64,000 nt of DNA from Coriaria nepalensis (GCA_027186245.1 CP114484.1:8402001-8466000); one strand, 5' to 3'; shown: positions 23,501 through 36,561, numbered from the stretch's first letter. Numbers and translations: made by a program. The notes: generated by a model from the sequence alone, not told the origin.

Positions 23501-24180
23501 ATTAATGGAGGCAATGAGAGAGTGAAATTAGTAATAAGAAAATAATTTGATGAAAAAATAATTTAAAATAATTAAATATATTAAAGAGTAAAAATAAAAT
23601 TTTGAAATAATAATATAAAATATAACGAATATGAGATTAAAAAAAAAAGTGTAAAAGACATGATGATTCATATAGTCTTATATTTGTATATTTTGAGGGG
23701 ATGTTTAGGAAGTATAATAATATAAAAAAATATATTTCACATAGATGGATAGTTTAAAGAGTTTAGGTTTAATTTGGTTATTTATTTAATGAAATTTTTA
23801 AGAATATTTATATTAATTATTATTTTTAGAGTATGAATCGTTTTTATAAAAAAATCATTCAGGATAAGTTAGTTATATTTAACTTATTTTTAATAATATT
23901 TTATTTTTTTATTAATTTTTTTATTAAAAAATAAATAATATTATCCTATTAATTTTTATTAAATAAATAATAAAAAAAAAAATAATTATTATTAATCAAT
24001 TTAAAGAAGATAATAATTAAATAAAATTATTTAAAAAATTGTTAAATAAAGTATCTAGTTATATTTTAATTTAATTTTAATTTAAAAAAATTATAACGTG
24101 AATAGTCTACACTAGCTTAGGGACAGAAACGTAATACAACAACTACCCGTTTCCTTCATTGACCCTTCGTTTTCTCACCA
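20530..24180. other. Long AT-rich intergenic region
   Basis: I see no gene in this 3.6 kb stretch. It contains the GAAT microsatellite (listed separately), long A/T tracts around 22300-24100, and a GTA/GTG-rich patch near 23325-23370. Low-complexity AT content explains the short open frames. Confidence 0.6.
21154..21202. repeat. (GAAT)n tetranucleotide microsatellite
   Basis: About twelve perfect GAAT/AATG units in tandem. It is likely polymorphic between individuals. Confidence 0.95.
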
Positions 24181-24606
24181 AAAAATTATTCGCATTCTAA
24201 TGTCCGATTCCCTCTCTCTCCTCTCTTGTTTCTCTCTCTCTCTCATCAGTGAACTCTTTCAGACCGACTCAAAGCTCAAAGCTGGAAATAGAATCTCTTC
24301 TTCCTTCTTTCTCCCCCTCTCTCTCTCTCTTATCCCCTAGTTTCCAAATCCGATCCCTCAACTTTCCATAATTTCATTTCCACACCCCACCAAGAGAATC
24401 CAAATTCTTACCTTTTTCCAAATGATACTCTTCTCTGCTTCCTCGAATTTGTTAACCTATTTCTGATTCCTCAAGCATGCGAAATTCCACCGATTCTTAT
24501 TCTCACTTTTCTGTAATTTTATTCTTCCAAATTGTTCGCAGCTTGTGGAATTAGAACCACTCTGGGAATTTTTCATCGTTAGGGATTTTAATTCATTATT
24601 TTGGGG

Positions 24607-26477
24607 ATGAAGATCGAGGAATTGGACGGTCCTGCTTCTGATCGTGACGAGTTTGTAGACGTCAGGCAGAATCATCAGATTGTGAAGGTTGATGCTAAGA
24701 GAGCTTTAGTCGGGGCGGGCGCTCGGATCCTGTTTTACCCAACCCTTTTGTATAATGTGCTTCGTAACAAGATGGAGCCTGAGTTCAGATGGTGGGATGA
24801 AGTCGATCAGGTTTTTTTTTCGTTAATTCCCCATTTCTTTTCTTTCAATCTGAAATCTGGATGGGTTTTGTTGGACTTGAAAATTGAGTGGATGATTTTT
24901 TTAAAAATTTATTTAATGAAAATCGTGGTAGTTCAGCGATCAATTGAGTGTTCTTAACTTCGGGTTTTTTTTTTTCGCGGGTATTATATGATCAAGAAAA
25001 ACAGTCTATATTATCTGCTTTATAATGAAGTTGAAGTGTTTCCCTTCTTTTTTTTTTGGTTATCCCAGTTTCTTCTGCTTGGTGCTGTGCCGTTTCCTAA
25101 AGACGTTCCTCGATTGAAGCAGCTAGGTGTTGGTGGAGTTATCACTCTCAATGAATCTTATGAAACGCTTGTTCCTTCTTCATTATATCATGTATGTTTT
25201 CTTAATAATATATATAAAATTCCTTGTTTTTATTTGTGCTTTGAAAATTTGGTATATTTTGAAGTTCGTCACGTTAATATCACAGTCCCCTCCCATTTCT
25301 TCCTTTTGGGGGGGGGGGGGTAGGGGGTAGGGAAACTGTCTTCATTTTTTTGATTTACTTCATGTGCTACTTTCTCTTGCATAATTTTGTATTATTTTTG
25401 CTTTGGGAAAATGGAGGGAAGTTGATTATTATTTTGTTTGATCGTCATTGCTTTTTATATGAAATGGTTGCAGGAATATGGAATTGATCACTTGACAATT
25501 CCCACAAGGGATTATTGTTTTGCTCCTAAATCTGCTGATATAAGCCGAGCTGTAGACTTTATTCACAGTGAGTTGAATTATTCTTCCCAAAACATTTTTC
25601 AGCTAGTTCTATAATACTATAATGTTTGGAAGATTTTTTACCCTTTTCTTTCTCTCTTTTCTTCTTCGGTTCAGAAAATGCTTCTTGTGGTAGAACGACT
25701 TATGTTCACTGTAAAGCAGGGAGGGGAAGGAGCACCACCATTGTTCTCTGCTATTTGGTACTGGCATATACTCCTCAAATGGAATCTTATCAACATCTAT
25801 TATAGGAATTTGTTTTGAAACTGAATCATTTTCTGCATGCTCGGTATTGAGATTGAGTTGGTTTTTACTTCTCTGCAGGTCAAGTATAAACACATGACTC
25901 CTGCTGCTGCCCTCGAATATGTGCGGTCTAGAAGACCTAGAGTGTTACTAGCTCCATCACAATGGGAAGTAAGTAAAGTTCATTAAAACAATCCAGTGAC
26001 AATTTAGATTTATTATAATTATTTTTGGTGTTGCTATCTCTGCACACAAGATGCATTCATCTTTGATACCTGTGCTTTTTGACGCTTGCTCCAACTGTTC
26101 TTTATGAAGATCACTCACATTTAATAAATTTTTTTTTTTTTCAGAAATGGATAATAGACATACTTTCTTCTTTTGTCTCTGTTTTTTTTTTTTTTTCTGT
26201 GTGCCTTTAACAGGCTGTTCAAGAATACAGCAAGCATCGGGCATCTACTGGAGGATCTCCCTCAGGAGATGCAGTTATGATCACAAAAGCGGATCTTGAA
26301 GGGTATTACGGGAATTGTAGTGACAATACTGGTATGGAACTCGCGGTTGTCCCAAAAGTGGCCAGGACTAAGCCCATGATAGCCCGGTTATCTTGCCTCT
26401 TTGCATCATTGAAAGTTAATGGTGGTAGCGGGGCAGTCTCTAGGCGTCTTCCTGTCCCAGAGGCCCGTGCTTGTTGA
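24607..26477 (+). CDS. PTPMT1: PTPMT-type dual-specificity phosphatase (phosphatidylglycerophosphate phosphatase-like)
   Basis: Six exons (24607-24810, 25069-25191, 25474-25567, 25675-25757, 25879-25968, 26214-26477) join in frame to give about 285 aa. Plant PTPMT proteins dephosphorylate phosphatidylglycerophosphate for phosphatidylglycerol and cardiolipin synthesis, and were also described as phosphoinositide phosphatases. Seen: RILFYPTLLYNVLR and WWDEV near the N-terminus, GVGGVITLNE, and the signature HCKAGRGRS at residues 152-160 with nucleophile Cys153 and Arg159. A general-acid Asp lies in the TRDYC loop (residues 120-124). RRPRVLLAPSQWEAV follows as in relatives. The ATG at 24607 is used because it opens the conserved KIEELDG segment. 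A CT-rich leader (24200-24330) probably lies in the 5' UTR. PTPMT1 versus PTPMT2 orthology is not settled. It is convergent with the MPP gene. Confidence 0.9.
25308..25321. repeat. Poly-G run in a PTPMT intron
   Basis: A G homopolymer in the second intron of the phosphatase gene. It is simple sequence of uncertain length. Confidence 0.9.
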
Positions 26478-27271
26478 GAATTGACACTGCAAGACCTCTT
26501 AGAAAAATAGGCATTTCAATTTTCGAGTTGGGTTGCATTTTCGATAAATAAAGGGTTGAGGTTTGATGAGCTATAGTCCCACTGTTCCAGTATGACTGTG
26601 TTTAGAAGAGAGCTGAGGGGATGATGGAGGCGGATCTGAAAGTTGAATCGGCAGAGTACTTTTGTTGTGTTGTAAGAGGAGGTTCGAGTCAATGATGAGA
26701 ATTGGACTTGGAATGTCATAATTGTATATAATAAGAGTATTTTAATGTAATCCATGACTTCATTGAAGAAAACAAGATTATGTAATCTATTTACCAATAT
26801 CCGTAGAATCTTCCGCTATAAGTTTAAATACAATGGTAAACTAACTTAAATTCTCCAAACATTTTGGAACGAACCACTGTTTGAAAAAGAATTATAGCAT
26901 TTAACTTTTAAGAGAAACCTAATATATTGAAAGCATGCAAAAAGGGAAAATGATGTTCAAGTCAAGTCTGTAATTGACATACATTTGAAGTTTCTTCCAC
27001 TAAGAAAGGAGTACATGAAATTTGTTCAAATTACTATGGGACCAATACATGAAAAATACACCATCATCATCCCATCTTGAACTATCCTACCAACCAAAAG
27101 AGATACATACTTGCATCCCAAAATGATGCTTGCTCAGGTTCCAAACAAATTATTTTACTTAAAAGTGCGAACCTCAAAGTATTCCTCTTTATTTTCATCA
27201 AAACAATAATTGGTCGTATTAAGATCTTCAAACGCATCAACACGCAAAAAAATTACAATGATTTACCGTAT
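26478..27271. other. Convergent 3' spacer between the phosphatase and MPP-alpha genes
   Basis: There is no gene. It holds the two 3' UTRs. AATAAA occurs at about 26546, shortly after the phosphatase stop, and is a candidate polyadenylation signal. Confidence 0.55.
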
Positions 27272-30200
27272 TCATTTTGATTGGAACTTCTTGCTGACTG
27301 AATCATAGCTCGGGACATGTATAACTGAAAGTAAGAAAGGAAAAAAAAAAAAAGAGAAATAAGAAAAGTAACAACATAGAGAGCTACTGATAAAATCAAC
27401 ATCACGGATATCATAAATTGGAAAGGAAAGTACCATCTCCATATGAGGCCAGTGTGAGTGGAGAAGAAAGAAGCTTTTGTGCAATTGTAGTGATGTCTTT
27501 CAAACTTACTTCATCCACTGCCTTCAAGAAATCAGCAACAGGTTTCCTGCATCATGAGAAGTGTTTATCTTAAAAAAAATATGGATATTGTAATAATCCT
27601 AAAAGGGGCTTTGAAAATTTGAAGATGGACAAGTGGCACTTGGGAAAATGCATGATTATAAGTAGCTCGAAATTCACACATACAATCTGTCGTAAAAATC
27701 AGGCATACCTCTCGCCATATGTCAAAATTTGTTTACCAATATCCTCCGATGCAACCACCTAAATAATAAACAAAACTCAGTAGTAAGAAAAAACGCTCCT
27801 CAAAAAGGTGTAAATATTGCAATAGGATTTACTTACTCTGGATTCCAAATTCATCAGAATGGCAGATCTTGTTGACTGTTTGGCACGGTCTAGCTGTACC
27901 TGGTCAACTGCATATGAGAAATATGCAAGTTAATCACCAGCTAACTGAGATTATATACCTCAGAGAAAGCTCTGTAATAAACCTTGTCCAGGAGCGGCAA
28001 TTGCAAGAAGTTCAATAGCTGTTATATCAACGGCTTTCGACACAAAATCAGAACTCTGGATTTAGAAAAAATAAAAGCTTCAGCTAAGATCCACAGACGG
28101 CACACTTAATGTTAGCAAGAAGGTCTATTTCTAGCATCAGTCTCAACACAATTAAGATCAAGAGATACTCACAGTAGTTGCTTGAATACCAAATATGCTA
28201 GTGTTATTGTAGATATTACTGAATGCTGATATTGACTGGAATTGTGGATGCTCATTCAAGACACGAAGATCTGTTCATTATGGCGCGTAAACATTCAGAT
28301 CCCGATACAAAAAAAGCTTGATGACAAGGGTAGAATTAAGGATCTGGATGCAGAATGAACTGTAACAAAAGAAAGACAAATACAAGATCAACTTACATAG
28401 CCTTGAGTACATCCCTTTCCCTGGTCCACCAGCTGAGAAAGATCCACCACCTCCTAGTAGCATCTAAGGAGAAATTAGGTTAATGAACATTTCCCATCTT
28501 GGAATCTCAAGAAAGCACAGAATAGACATCAACTAGCTGTTTAGTCATGTAAAACCCCCATAGTTTCATGAATGCCATTACAATAGATATTAAGTCTTGC
28601 AGAAACCCAATGTCAGTACCTGAAGAACAGTCAAAGCCATAACCTCTTTTTCCTTATGCCAACCACCAGGAAGTTCAAATGCAAGAGCAAAATGAGTCCT
28701 TCCATCCTAAATGACAAAGAAACAGTTAAGATATCTTTGTTTGACATGAACATTGAAATCTTGGTTTTATGATTACAATGACACACACCCCTGAATCACC
28801 CTGACGGCGATAATCACCTCCCGTATATACTGACTTTGGCTCCTGAGTACGAGAAACACTTGGTAGGTCAGACAAAAGTGGTTCGGCAACAGATAAGAGC
28901 TCCTCATGTTCAACACCAGAAGCTGCAAGTACAATCCGAGGGGCAGTATAATTTTCCTGAAAGAAAAAAGAAAAACAACAACATAACAAGACAGTCGGCC
29001 GTGTCCAAACCGGAGAAATAGTCACATTCAACAATTTGGTACACTTTTAATAAATATACATGCACAAAATAGATGAACTATTTTAATAAAATCCTAATAT
29101 TAACTTACTGCAACAAATTCCTCCAAAATGGTACCATTCAGTGTATGAATCACAGATTCAGGAGCTAGAAGTGGATTTGCCAAGGCACCAGAATAACCAG
29201 CAGCATGAATAGCCTCCAAAAGCAAGCCTTGGGGGTTCTTAGATGCTTCAGTAATCTCCTCTTTCACTTTTTGAAGCTGTATAAGACAGAATCCAATCTT
29301 CAGATTAAGAAAATCTTGTCCTCCTTGGAAAATGATTAAAATAGCACAACAGATTGATAATCAAATACCTGCTCATTGACCTCCCAGTCCAGGAACACAG
29401 GATTCCTAACAGAGTCAATAAGTAGCTCTACCATTTCAGGAACATGAGTCTTCAACGCATCAAATGTATAGCTCATCTGCTCCCTAGAAGCTGAGGCTAG
29501 CACATTGCCACCAATTGCCTCCACCTCCCGTACAACACGCAAGTGGCTCCTATTTCTTGTGCTCTTAAAGGCCATACGCTCTAGCAGGTGAGTGGCACCA
29601 AACGATACTGGTGTCTCATAGATCGAACCACTATCAATATAAACCCCTATTGAGGCGGCAGGATTCTACAACCAAAAAAACCCATAGAAAATGTCGGCGC
29701 ATTAGACTTTTCTTCACCTTTGTACTAGAGAAAACATATGCACGATAATAGAAGCATGCATAGATAATTCCCACATACCACTGATGTTTCAGAGGCTATT
29801 TTCACACCATTAGGGAGAGTAGTCATCTTTGTTTTCCCAGGTTCAACATGATCTGGCAATGGAGGTGGGAGGGTGACACCTGTGAGGGGAAAGTCTAAAG
29901 GAGGTAATGTCTCTGGCCGGTCAGCCAACCACCCAAAGAGACCTCCCAAGGAAGAGGAAGCCTGTTTGGTGGCAACAGTACCGGAACTTGCAAACCTGAC
30001 CAGCCCAGTATTGTATGTACGTCCCTGTAATCATTGTTTGATACAAAGACATGAAGCATTTTCAATCTACCGTACAATTCATGTAAAGGAACAAACAAAT
30101 TCGGGATATGCAGGTTTCGTAGATTAATATTTCTTCAGATTTTCGAGACGTATGCATCATGCTCTGTCGAGAAACGCTAAAATCTCCAGATTACATACAA

Positions 30201-30464
30201 AGGTATCCAATTTCCTAAATTTTTCTTGGGAAACAAACGGAAACGAAGCATACAATCATTAAATCGAGCTAGGGCCAAAAATTACAAAAATACTGACTCA
30301 AATAATAGGAATTCGTGTAGGGATAGATAGTTCGGATCCGCGCGAAATTGCGAACTAATGAGCACAAGATCGAAATCGAGGATGTTGAGTAAATTCGAGT
30401 TTTCAGTGGTGAAATTGTTACTGACCTTGAGTGCCCTGAGTCGGGAAGCTGCGTTTCTGTACAT
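27272..30464 (-). CDS. MPPalpha: Mitochondrial processing peptidase subunit alpha
   Basis: Thirteen exons on the minus strand (from 30426-30464 down to 27272-27324) join in frame to about 509 aa, the usual length. MPP removes presequences from imported proteins; in plants it forms the core subunits of complex III. The N-terminus [13 protein letters not shown] is presequence-like. The M16 domain carries [10 protein letters not shown] (residues 121-130), where the catalytic beta subunit has the zinc site HxxEH. Loss of the last His is normal for alpha. The alpha-specific glycine-rich loop [14 protein letters not shown] lies at residues 339-352 and helps bind the presequence. The LASYGD element near the C-terminus is also present. 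All splice sites are GT-AG and every phase closes. The neighbouring phosphatase is convergent and also mitochondrial, which is probably coincidence. Confidence 0.95.
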
Positions 30465-31839
30465 GATGAACGACCGGAGATTACACTGAAACCCTAGATC
30501 GGAGGGAATGGTCTGTAGTTGGTATTCGGTTCGACGGTCAAGGTAGTTGCCTTTACAGAGAATCAATTCTGGCTCAACCGGGTTGTCGTTGAATACGGGG
30601 GGGCTTACTGTCTGTGAATTGCAAATAAGATCCTGACACTTGTGATAATAAGCGTGGGGGTATATTTATCAGCACGTCTGGATTGGTCAGATCGAACATC
30701 GACCGCTCGATGAGTGGACATAAAACTAGGACGTTTGTAGTGGAAATAACTCTTATTTTTCTTTTAGTACCACTATATGAATGTGTCTGAATGGTGTTAC
30801 GTTCGATTCACTGAATTTATGTTTCTTTCTAGTATTGTCGGTAATACCTTATTGATATTAGTATGTTTCTTTCTAGTTCTCTACAAATGAAATTATCCCC
30901 ATGCGATAACCAAAACTAGAACCACTTTATTGAAATAAATAAGCACAAGATCGAACATACATCTAGTCTGTACAAACACACCTTAGTAGATAAGTATGCA
31001 TTCCATATTTCATCTTCATCCACAACATGCTTCTTTCTAAGATACGAGCAATCAAGAACTGCCTATTAAGAAGGATCATGTTGTACGCAAACTACATGAT
31101 GTGGGTAATTTTAGTTACTTAACGCTAAGCTCGTTTATCCATAAAGACAATCTAAATATGACTTCAACATATCATTACAATGTATACTAATCTATGTCTA
31201 CTACTAAATTCATCACAAGCACCTATATTTGTAATCATTTCTCATCAACTGAAGTACACTTTTTTTCCACACCAAAAATCATCTACTTGCTTGCTTATTT
31301 GAGGTATTTTAAGATAAATAAACATCTACCACGAAAAGAAATCCATACAAGGAGTTATAAAATAAATTTTATTTTATATATTTTGAAATGATAAATGAAC
31401 ATCACGACGGTCTAAGTTTTCTGTTAAGAAGAGACCAATTTCAAGTGGCAAATCTTCAGAATCAAGTAGAGGAAACAAAGAGTTGAGAGGTTGAAGAAGA
31501 AGGAGATCAAAGAAAGAAGTAAATGTAGGAGGTTACATATATATAATAAACATAATATGATGAATAGTAAATAATAAGTAGTGATGTTGTCGAACAGAAT
31601 AGTATGTAAAATAGAACATAATAGAAAAAAAAAAGATTAGAACATAATCTGTAAACTTAGAAGCGGCGCATTACCGAACTATTCCCGGTGAATTCAAACA
31701 GTGGCTCGAACTCTACCATGTTGGAAACTTAGAACTTTAAAGAGAGAAATGAAAACAGAGAGCTTTCGGTTTTTGTTGGTGTGTTTTCAAATGAAAAGAA
31801 GTTGTCAATTTATAGGCTCATAAGGAAAGAAGTGATTAA
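30465..31839. other. MPP-alpha upstream region and AT-rich spacer
   Basis: There is no gene I can support. The first few hundred bases hold the MPP-alpha 5' UTR and promoter. The rest is AT-rich with no clear homology and runs into the copia LTR-like sequence. Confidence 0.5.
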
Positions 31840-32390
31840 TGAGAATTAATCGGAAATTTAATTTGAGATTAAATTACAACCTTTTATTTTCATATGTTTT
31901 TACAGAAGAAGATGAAGAGAGAAAAGGAAAAAAAATTCATGAAGAAAACAAAAGTGAGCCAAGGCAAACCAAGTCATTTTCGAGCCGACATTTGATGCAC
32001 CCAGGTGCGGGCGCACACGAGCCAAGCCCGATCTGGTCCGATTTGCATCTCTCCCTGCGGGTGCGTGCAAGAGAGAGCATTCTAACTTATATTTTATTAC
32101 CCACTAACAAATTGTAATTCTATATAAACACTCTCCCACTTGTTCCCCTTTCCAATATGGGATAAAATTTTTTCTCTATTATTTTTCTCCTTTCAAACCA
32201 TCACAATGGTTGCACTTTAAGATTGAATTTCCCATTCATCCATTAATCATTTTGAGCATGCCATATACCGATTCGAAGCTCCCACGGAAGAGAGCCTGAA
32301 TCAACTTTGACCTTTTGTTTACATGAAGTGAGCTCCGCTCAAAATCAAGCATAAACATAGCATGTTGATATGCTAATTGTTTCCAACAAT
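31840..32390 (-). mobile_element. Probable 3' LTR of a Ty1/copia element
   Basis: On the minus strand this follows a polypurine tract (GTGGGGAATTG, read from 32391-32401) and contains typical plant copia LTR features: the CTTTCCAATATGGGAT block (32149-32165) and a GC-rich patch (about 32000-32080). A comparable layout occurs at 45200-45590. The outer boundary is approximate. Confidence 0.5.
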
Positions 32391-33990
32391 TCCCCACATG
32401 AATGAAATCGACGAACTAACTAAAACATATATTTTACCTGGAGATAGAGTTCGATGGTTTGAAACCTGCATAGGATAGGTAAATATCAACCTTTGAATCT
32501 TCCATTGTAAAAGTACATTGATTTTACTAGCTAATCAGTAGACACGATATCTTTGAACTGTTCTATTGTTCATGTAAACAATAATATACTTCACACATAG
32601 GTCTTATCTGATACACTTGAGTTCTCATTGTTATCTTCATTTTGGCATTGAACATTTACCTAGTTTTGCAAGAGTTGATAAGAATTATGCCCAAGTTAAT
32701 TCCCTTAGAAGCGGCCCCACTTCTCTCTCACATAGGTGATTCTTAATTAAGAGTAACTCGTTTTACTCTGCTCAAATTTCTGATGCCTAAGAATCATTAA
32801 AAGTATAGCGTTCCCTTTCTCTTACACGCATCATTGTTTCATCATGGGAATGGATAGGAGTATAACCCCCACAATGATTTAATTAAGTCTTATACAACTA
32901 GGTTGTCCCTTTGAACCTAAATTTTGGGATCTCCAGTAAACTAGGTTAGGTTTCCATTGTATTAACTTACTCTTTCATGGGCTTTAGTCCCATTTTCCTT
33001 AATGATTTTTCAACTAACTATCTATTTAACCATTTGGTTAGTGGATCTGCAATGTTATCCTTTGATTTTATATAGTCAATAGAAATAAATCTAGTAGAGA
33101 GTAGTTGTCTAATGATATTATGTCATCGACGTATATGTCTCAACTTACCATTATACATATTGCTCTGTGCTCTTCCAATTGCAGATTGACTGTCGCAATG
33201 AATGCAAATTACTGGCACAAGCCTTAACCACTTTAGAATATCCTCTAAGAATTTTTGTAACTATTCTGCCTCTTCTCCACATTTATCTAAAGTTATAAAC
33301 TCATATTCCATGGTAGATCTAGCTATCACAATTTATTTAGAGGATTTCCAAGAAACAGCTACATCTGCTAGTGTAAACACATGTCACTCGTAGATTTTGA
33401 ATCTTTCATATCTAATATTCAGTTTGCATCTGTATACCCTTCTAGTACAGCTGAATATCTATGATAGTGCAGTCCATAACTACGAGTATAGCATAGGTTC
33501 CTTAGTACTCTCACGATTCCTTTCCAATGGTCATGCCCTGGATTACTCATATATTTGCTCAGTTTGCTAATTGCATAGGTTAAATCGTGTCTTGTACAAC
33601 TTGTTAAGTACTCTACTTGAGAAATACCATCATCTTTATTTTTACTCATATGCAAACTGACACCAAAATCTTCTTTGCTAAATTTTCCAAGAATTTTATA
33701 TACGTAATGAGACTAACTCAGAATGAGTCCGTTTGATGTCCTTCAGATTTTAATTCCAAAAATGACATCTGCTAGACTCATATCTTTCATGTCAAATTTA
33801 GAATGTAACATATTCTTGGTAGATTTCTATTATCATCACTTCCAACTATGAGCATGTCATCAACGTAAAGACATAAAATGACATATCTATTTTATGTACT
33901 TTTCAGATAGACACATTTGTCATACTTGATTTTGAAACCATTAGCTGTCATTGTGCGATCAAATTTTTCATGCCATTGTTTTGGTGTTTG
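32391..33990 (-). pseudogene. Ty1/copia pol remnant (RT to RNase H), minus strand
   Basis: Read on the minus strand, 33990 to about 33700 gives a copia RT with WHEKFDRTM and the catalytic CLYVDDMLIVGS. It is followed by [20 protein letters not shown] and the RNase H start LEGYTDAN (33419-33655). Stops and frameshifts interrupt every part. The element lacks everything upstream of the RT palm and is cut at about 33990, where LTR-like sequence of another family begins. It is non-functional. Confidence 0.85.
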
Positions 33991-34009
33991 ATTCAATGTG
34001 CCTAAGACA

Positions 34010-34900
34010 AGGGTTACTAAAAGATGAATTACTGAGCATATATTCTCGTACGAAAAGTCTGTAGGATGATAAGATGAGATCCATCACCTCTATATGAAAG
34101 GAAAAGGAAAGTTTCTATGAATGATGTCCCTTATGTGATGAAAAAATTTTTGTGTAAAGTAATATGGTATGAAAAATGTTTCTATAAATTCATTTTATAG
34201 TTGCATAAGGAATCATATAATTCATAAGGTTAGTCTAGTACTGTTTAATAGTTAAACCAAACCCTTAAGACCATGAATAGATGGAATGATTAATCTGATA
34301 TGGTAATAGTCATCTATGATTCTTGCTAAGGTTCATCATACTTCTCATCATACAGGTGGCCTATATACGTTACTAGAGGCCAATGTAAGTCTGATGGCTT
34401 AAGTTAATTAATAATAAAAGATAATTATATTAACTATTTAGCTTAAGAGTATTTTTAAGGTCCAAATATTCTATTCACTAAAATGGATGAAATTCACAAG
34501 TTTTTGTGGGTCCCGCCTACCAGTGTAGTGTAGAACTTATCTAGTCACATATATAAATGATTATTGGATCTCGGTTGAATTTTAAATTAGATAATTTTGA
34601 CTTATTCTTGAAGAACTTAATTTAAAAAATTAAATCATTAATTTGTTAAGTCTAAGTCATATTCGCACTACAAGCATATTCAAAGTGTTATGTAGATTTG
34701 ATTTAAAATTAAATAATTAATTAGAAAAATATTATACTGGCTAAATAAATTTATTAAATATAAATTTAATAAATTTAAAGTCAAACAATATTTTCGAGTC
34801 AAAAGAAAAGGTTGGTGGTCATTAAATTGTTAATGGGCTTGCTTGAGCGGACCTAAGTGGATTGAACCGAATTAAAACCTTGAGAGTTGTTATTCATGTG
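34010..34900 (+). mobile_element. Diverged copy of the long LTR-like repeat (copy 2)
   Basis: Order and short words match 9900-10450 of copy 1: GATGAGATCCATCACCT against AAGATAAAATCCATCACTT; TTTAATAGTTAAACCA in both; and CCTACCAGTGTAGTGTAGAAC against CCTACCAGTGTGATGTAGAAC. It interrupts or abuts the copia remnant at 33990. It has no coding capacity. Whether it is a solo LTR is unclear, because its ends are not defined. Confidence 0.6.
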
Positions 34901-35329
34901 GATACGTGTTAGAGGCCGGATAACGGCTTGAAACTGAGGGCGGCTGCTTGTGGTGTTTGATTGGCAGAGGCGATGGCTTTTGGTTGTTGACCACTGACGG
35001 CAAAAGTTGAAAAGGTGGAGAATCAACCGGTTCTTGGAGGAAAGGATTGCAAGGTATAAGACTCTCTTTGATTATTATTCTATTCTCTCTTGAATATTCT
35101 CTTAATTTCTTGATGAAATAATGAGTGCTGAAATTCCAGATGAACATTGTGTTAATATGCATCTTCCCAGATCTTGTTATAATATGTTGAATCGAGAAGT
35201 CGGATGTGAAAATTTTGAAATCACACTTCTGCTTCGTGTTCGAGGAGGTTCAATAACTTATAATTCCAACTTTTTCATTTTAGAGGAAAACATCCAACGA
35301 CCCTCTCCACTCTCCTTATGGTATGAATG
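34901..35329. other. Unassigned sequence between two retroelement remnants
   Basis: No recognised gene. A short open frame at 35121-35330 shows no family features I know. The stretch probably belongs to the flanking mobile elements. Confidence 0.4.
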
Positions 35330-35528
35330 AGTACCCACCTCCTGCTCGAGATCGTTGCGACTTGATGACCCTATGTTTGAAAGTAGAGCCTCGAAAGCAT
35401 GTTGAGTGTCTTCCAAATGGTGCAATTTGTCAATCATACCGATCTCTATTCATTCTAACCCATCTTGTACACCATCGAGTCTAGTCTCAAAATCTTTAAT
35501 TTGTTCTTTGTTAGATGCCATTAACCTG
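35330..35528 (-). pseudogene. Ty3/gypsy gag start, degenerate
   Basis: On the minus strand the sequence just after the PBS encodes MASNKEQIKDFE and then DGVQDGLE and KLHHLE. This is the characteristic beginning of a plant gypsy-type gag. An in-frame stop follows within about 35 codons and the rest is missing. Confidence 0.75.
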
Positions 35529-35540
35529 GCTCTGATACTA
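35529..35540 (-). other. tRNA-Met primer-binding site, minus-strand gypsy remnant
   Basis: The complement reads TAGTATCAGAGC, one mismatch from the plant tRNA-Met PBS, a few bases from the end of the putative LTR and directly upstream of gag. Confidence 0.8.
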
Positions 35541-35542
35541 AT

Positions 35543-35892
35543 TGATAGGTCCCAGTCAGAATGCAGTTAATAACAAATAAGAAACTCTCTTGGGGTGAGA
35601 GAAAACCATAAGTAACTTAAACAAATATTCCTTCACACCTCCATGCATGCATCCTGAACATTTAAATAGTAAAACTCCTAATTAATACTTCTAATAACTA
35701 CTGCTATAACTTCCTAGACCACTACTCATAATAACTAATTCAACAACCCATAAAGGTCTTTGTTTGTTGAGCCATATTAACCCATGCATGACACATGCAT
35801 ACAATTCTATATTTTCCATGTTTAACTTCATGTTCTAAATCATTTAGATTTGAAATAATGATGCAGAGAAAGCAAAAAAATTATTGTTAACA
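35543..35892 (-). mobile_element. Putative LTR (about 350 bp) of the minus-strand gypsy remnant
   Basis: On the minus strand it begins TGTTAAC and ends ACCTATCA two bases before the PBS, giving the expected TG...CA ends. No second copy was found in the window, so the outer border is inferred. Confidence 0.55.
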
Positions 35893-35899
35893 ATTTCTA

Positions 35900-36560
35900 A
35901 ATTACAATGACTTGGATCATAGAAAGATACACAGGAATCAGATGCACCTTGAGGTTGCCTATCTAAAGCATCGGCTCTAATATTAGCCTTTCTAGGTTTA
36001 TATACTATTTAAAAATCATAACCTAAACGTTTAGCTAAGTATTTCTCTTGACTATTGAATGGCTAGAGTAAGAATCTATTTAAGGATATGGTGGTCTGTT
36101 TGAATGACAAAATGGTTGTCTAATAAATATTGTCCCCTGTAAGGATAGTTTGAGTTAAAAGAATATAATTCTATAACCACTGTTAAGATTATAGTATTAA
36201 CCATAGCTTGCTTAAGAGAATCATTCTTAAGCAAATCAGTAAGCGGAGGAACAATTGAGGCATAATTTTTGTACAAACTTTCTATAATACCCAGATAAAC
36301 CTAAGAAACCTCTCAAAGACTTAAGCTTATGAGGTATTGGCCAATCTTGTACTGCTTGAATCATTTTAGGAACAGGTTGAACCCCAAATACATTAATAAT
36401 ATGTCCTAAATAATCGATCTTATGTTATTCAAATAAACATTTTGATATCTTAATATAATAAGAATTAGATTTTAAACAAGACAACATATTTTCTAAATGA
36501 TATAAAGGAGCAGATAGTGACTTCTTATTAACCAATATATCATTAACCAATATAAAGGAG
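35900..36560 (-). pseudogene. Ty3/gypsy reverse transcriptase/RNase H remnant
   Basis: The minus strand gives parts of a gypsy pol connection region: RGFLGLSGYYRK-like sequence near 36290-36320, then NYASIVPPLTDLLKND (about 36200-36270) and an RNase H patch with VIQTDHHILK (near 36080-36110). Frames are broken. It lies upstream of the LTR-PBS-gag order in the same orientation, so it is either another element or a rearranged one. Confidence 0.75.
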
Positions 36561-36561
36561 C

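Noticed and set aside
24601..24606. TTG as an upstream start for the phosphatase
   Set aside because: Plant nuclear genes use ATG. The ATG at 24607 opens the conserved N-terminus.
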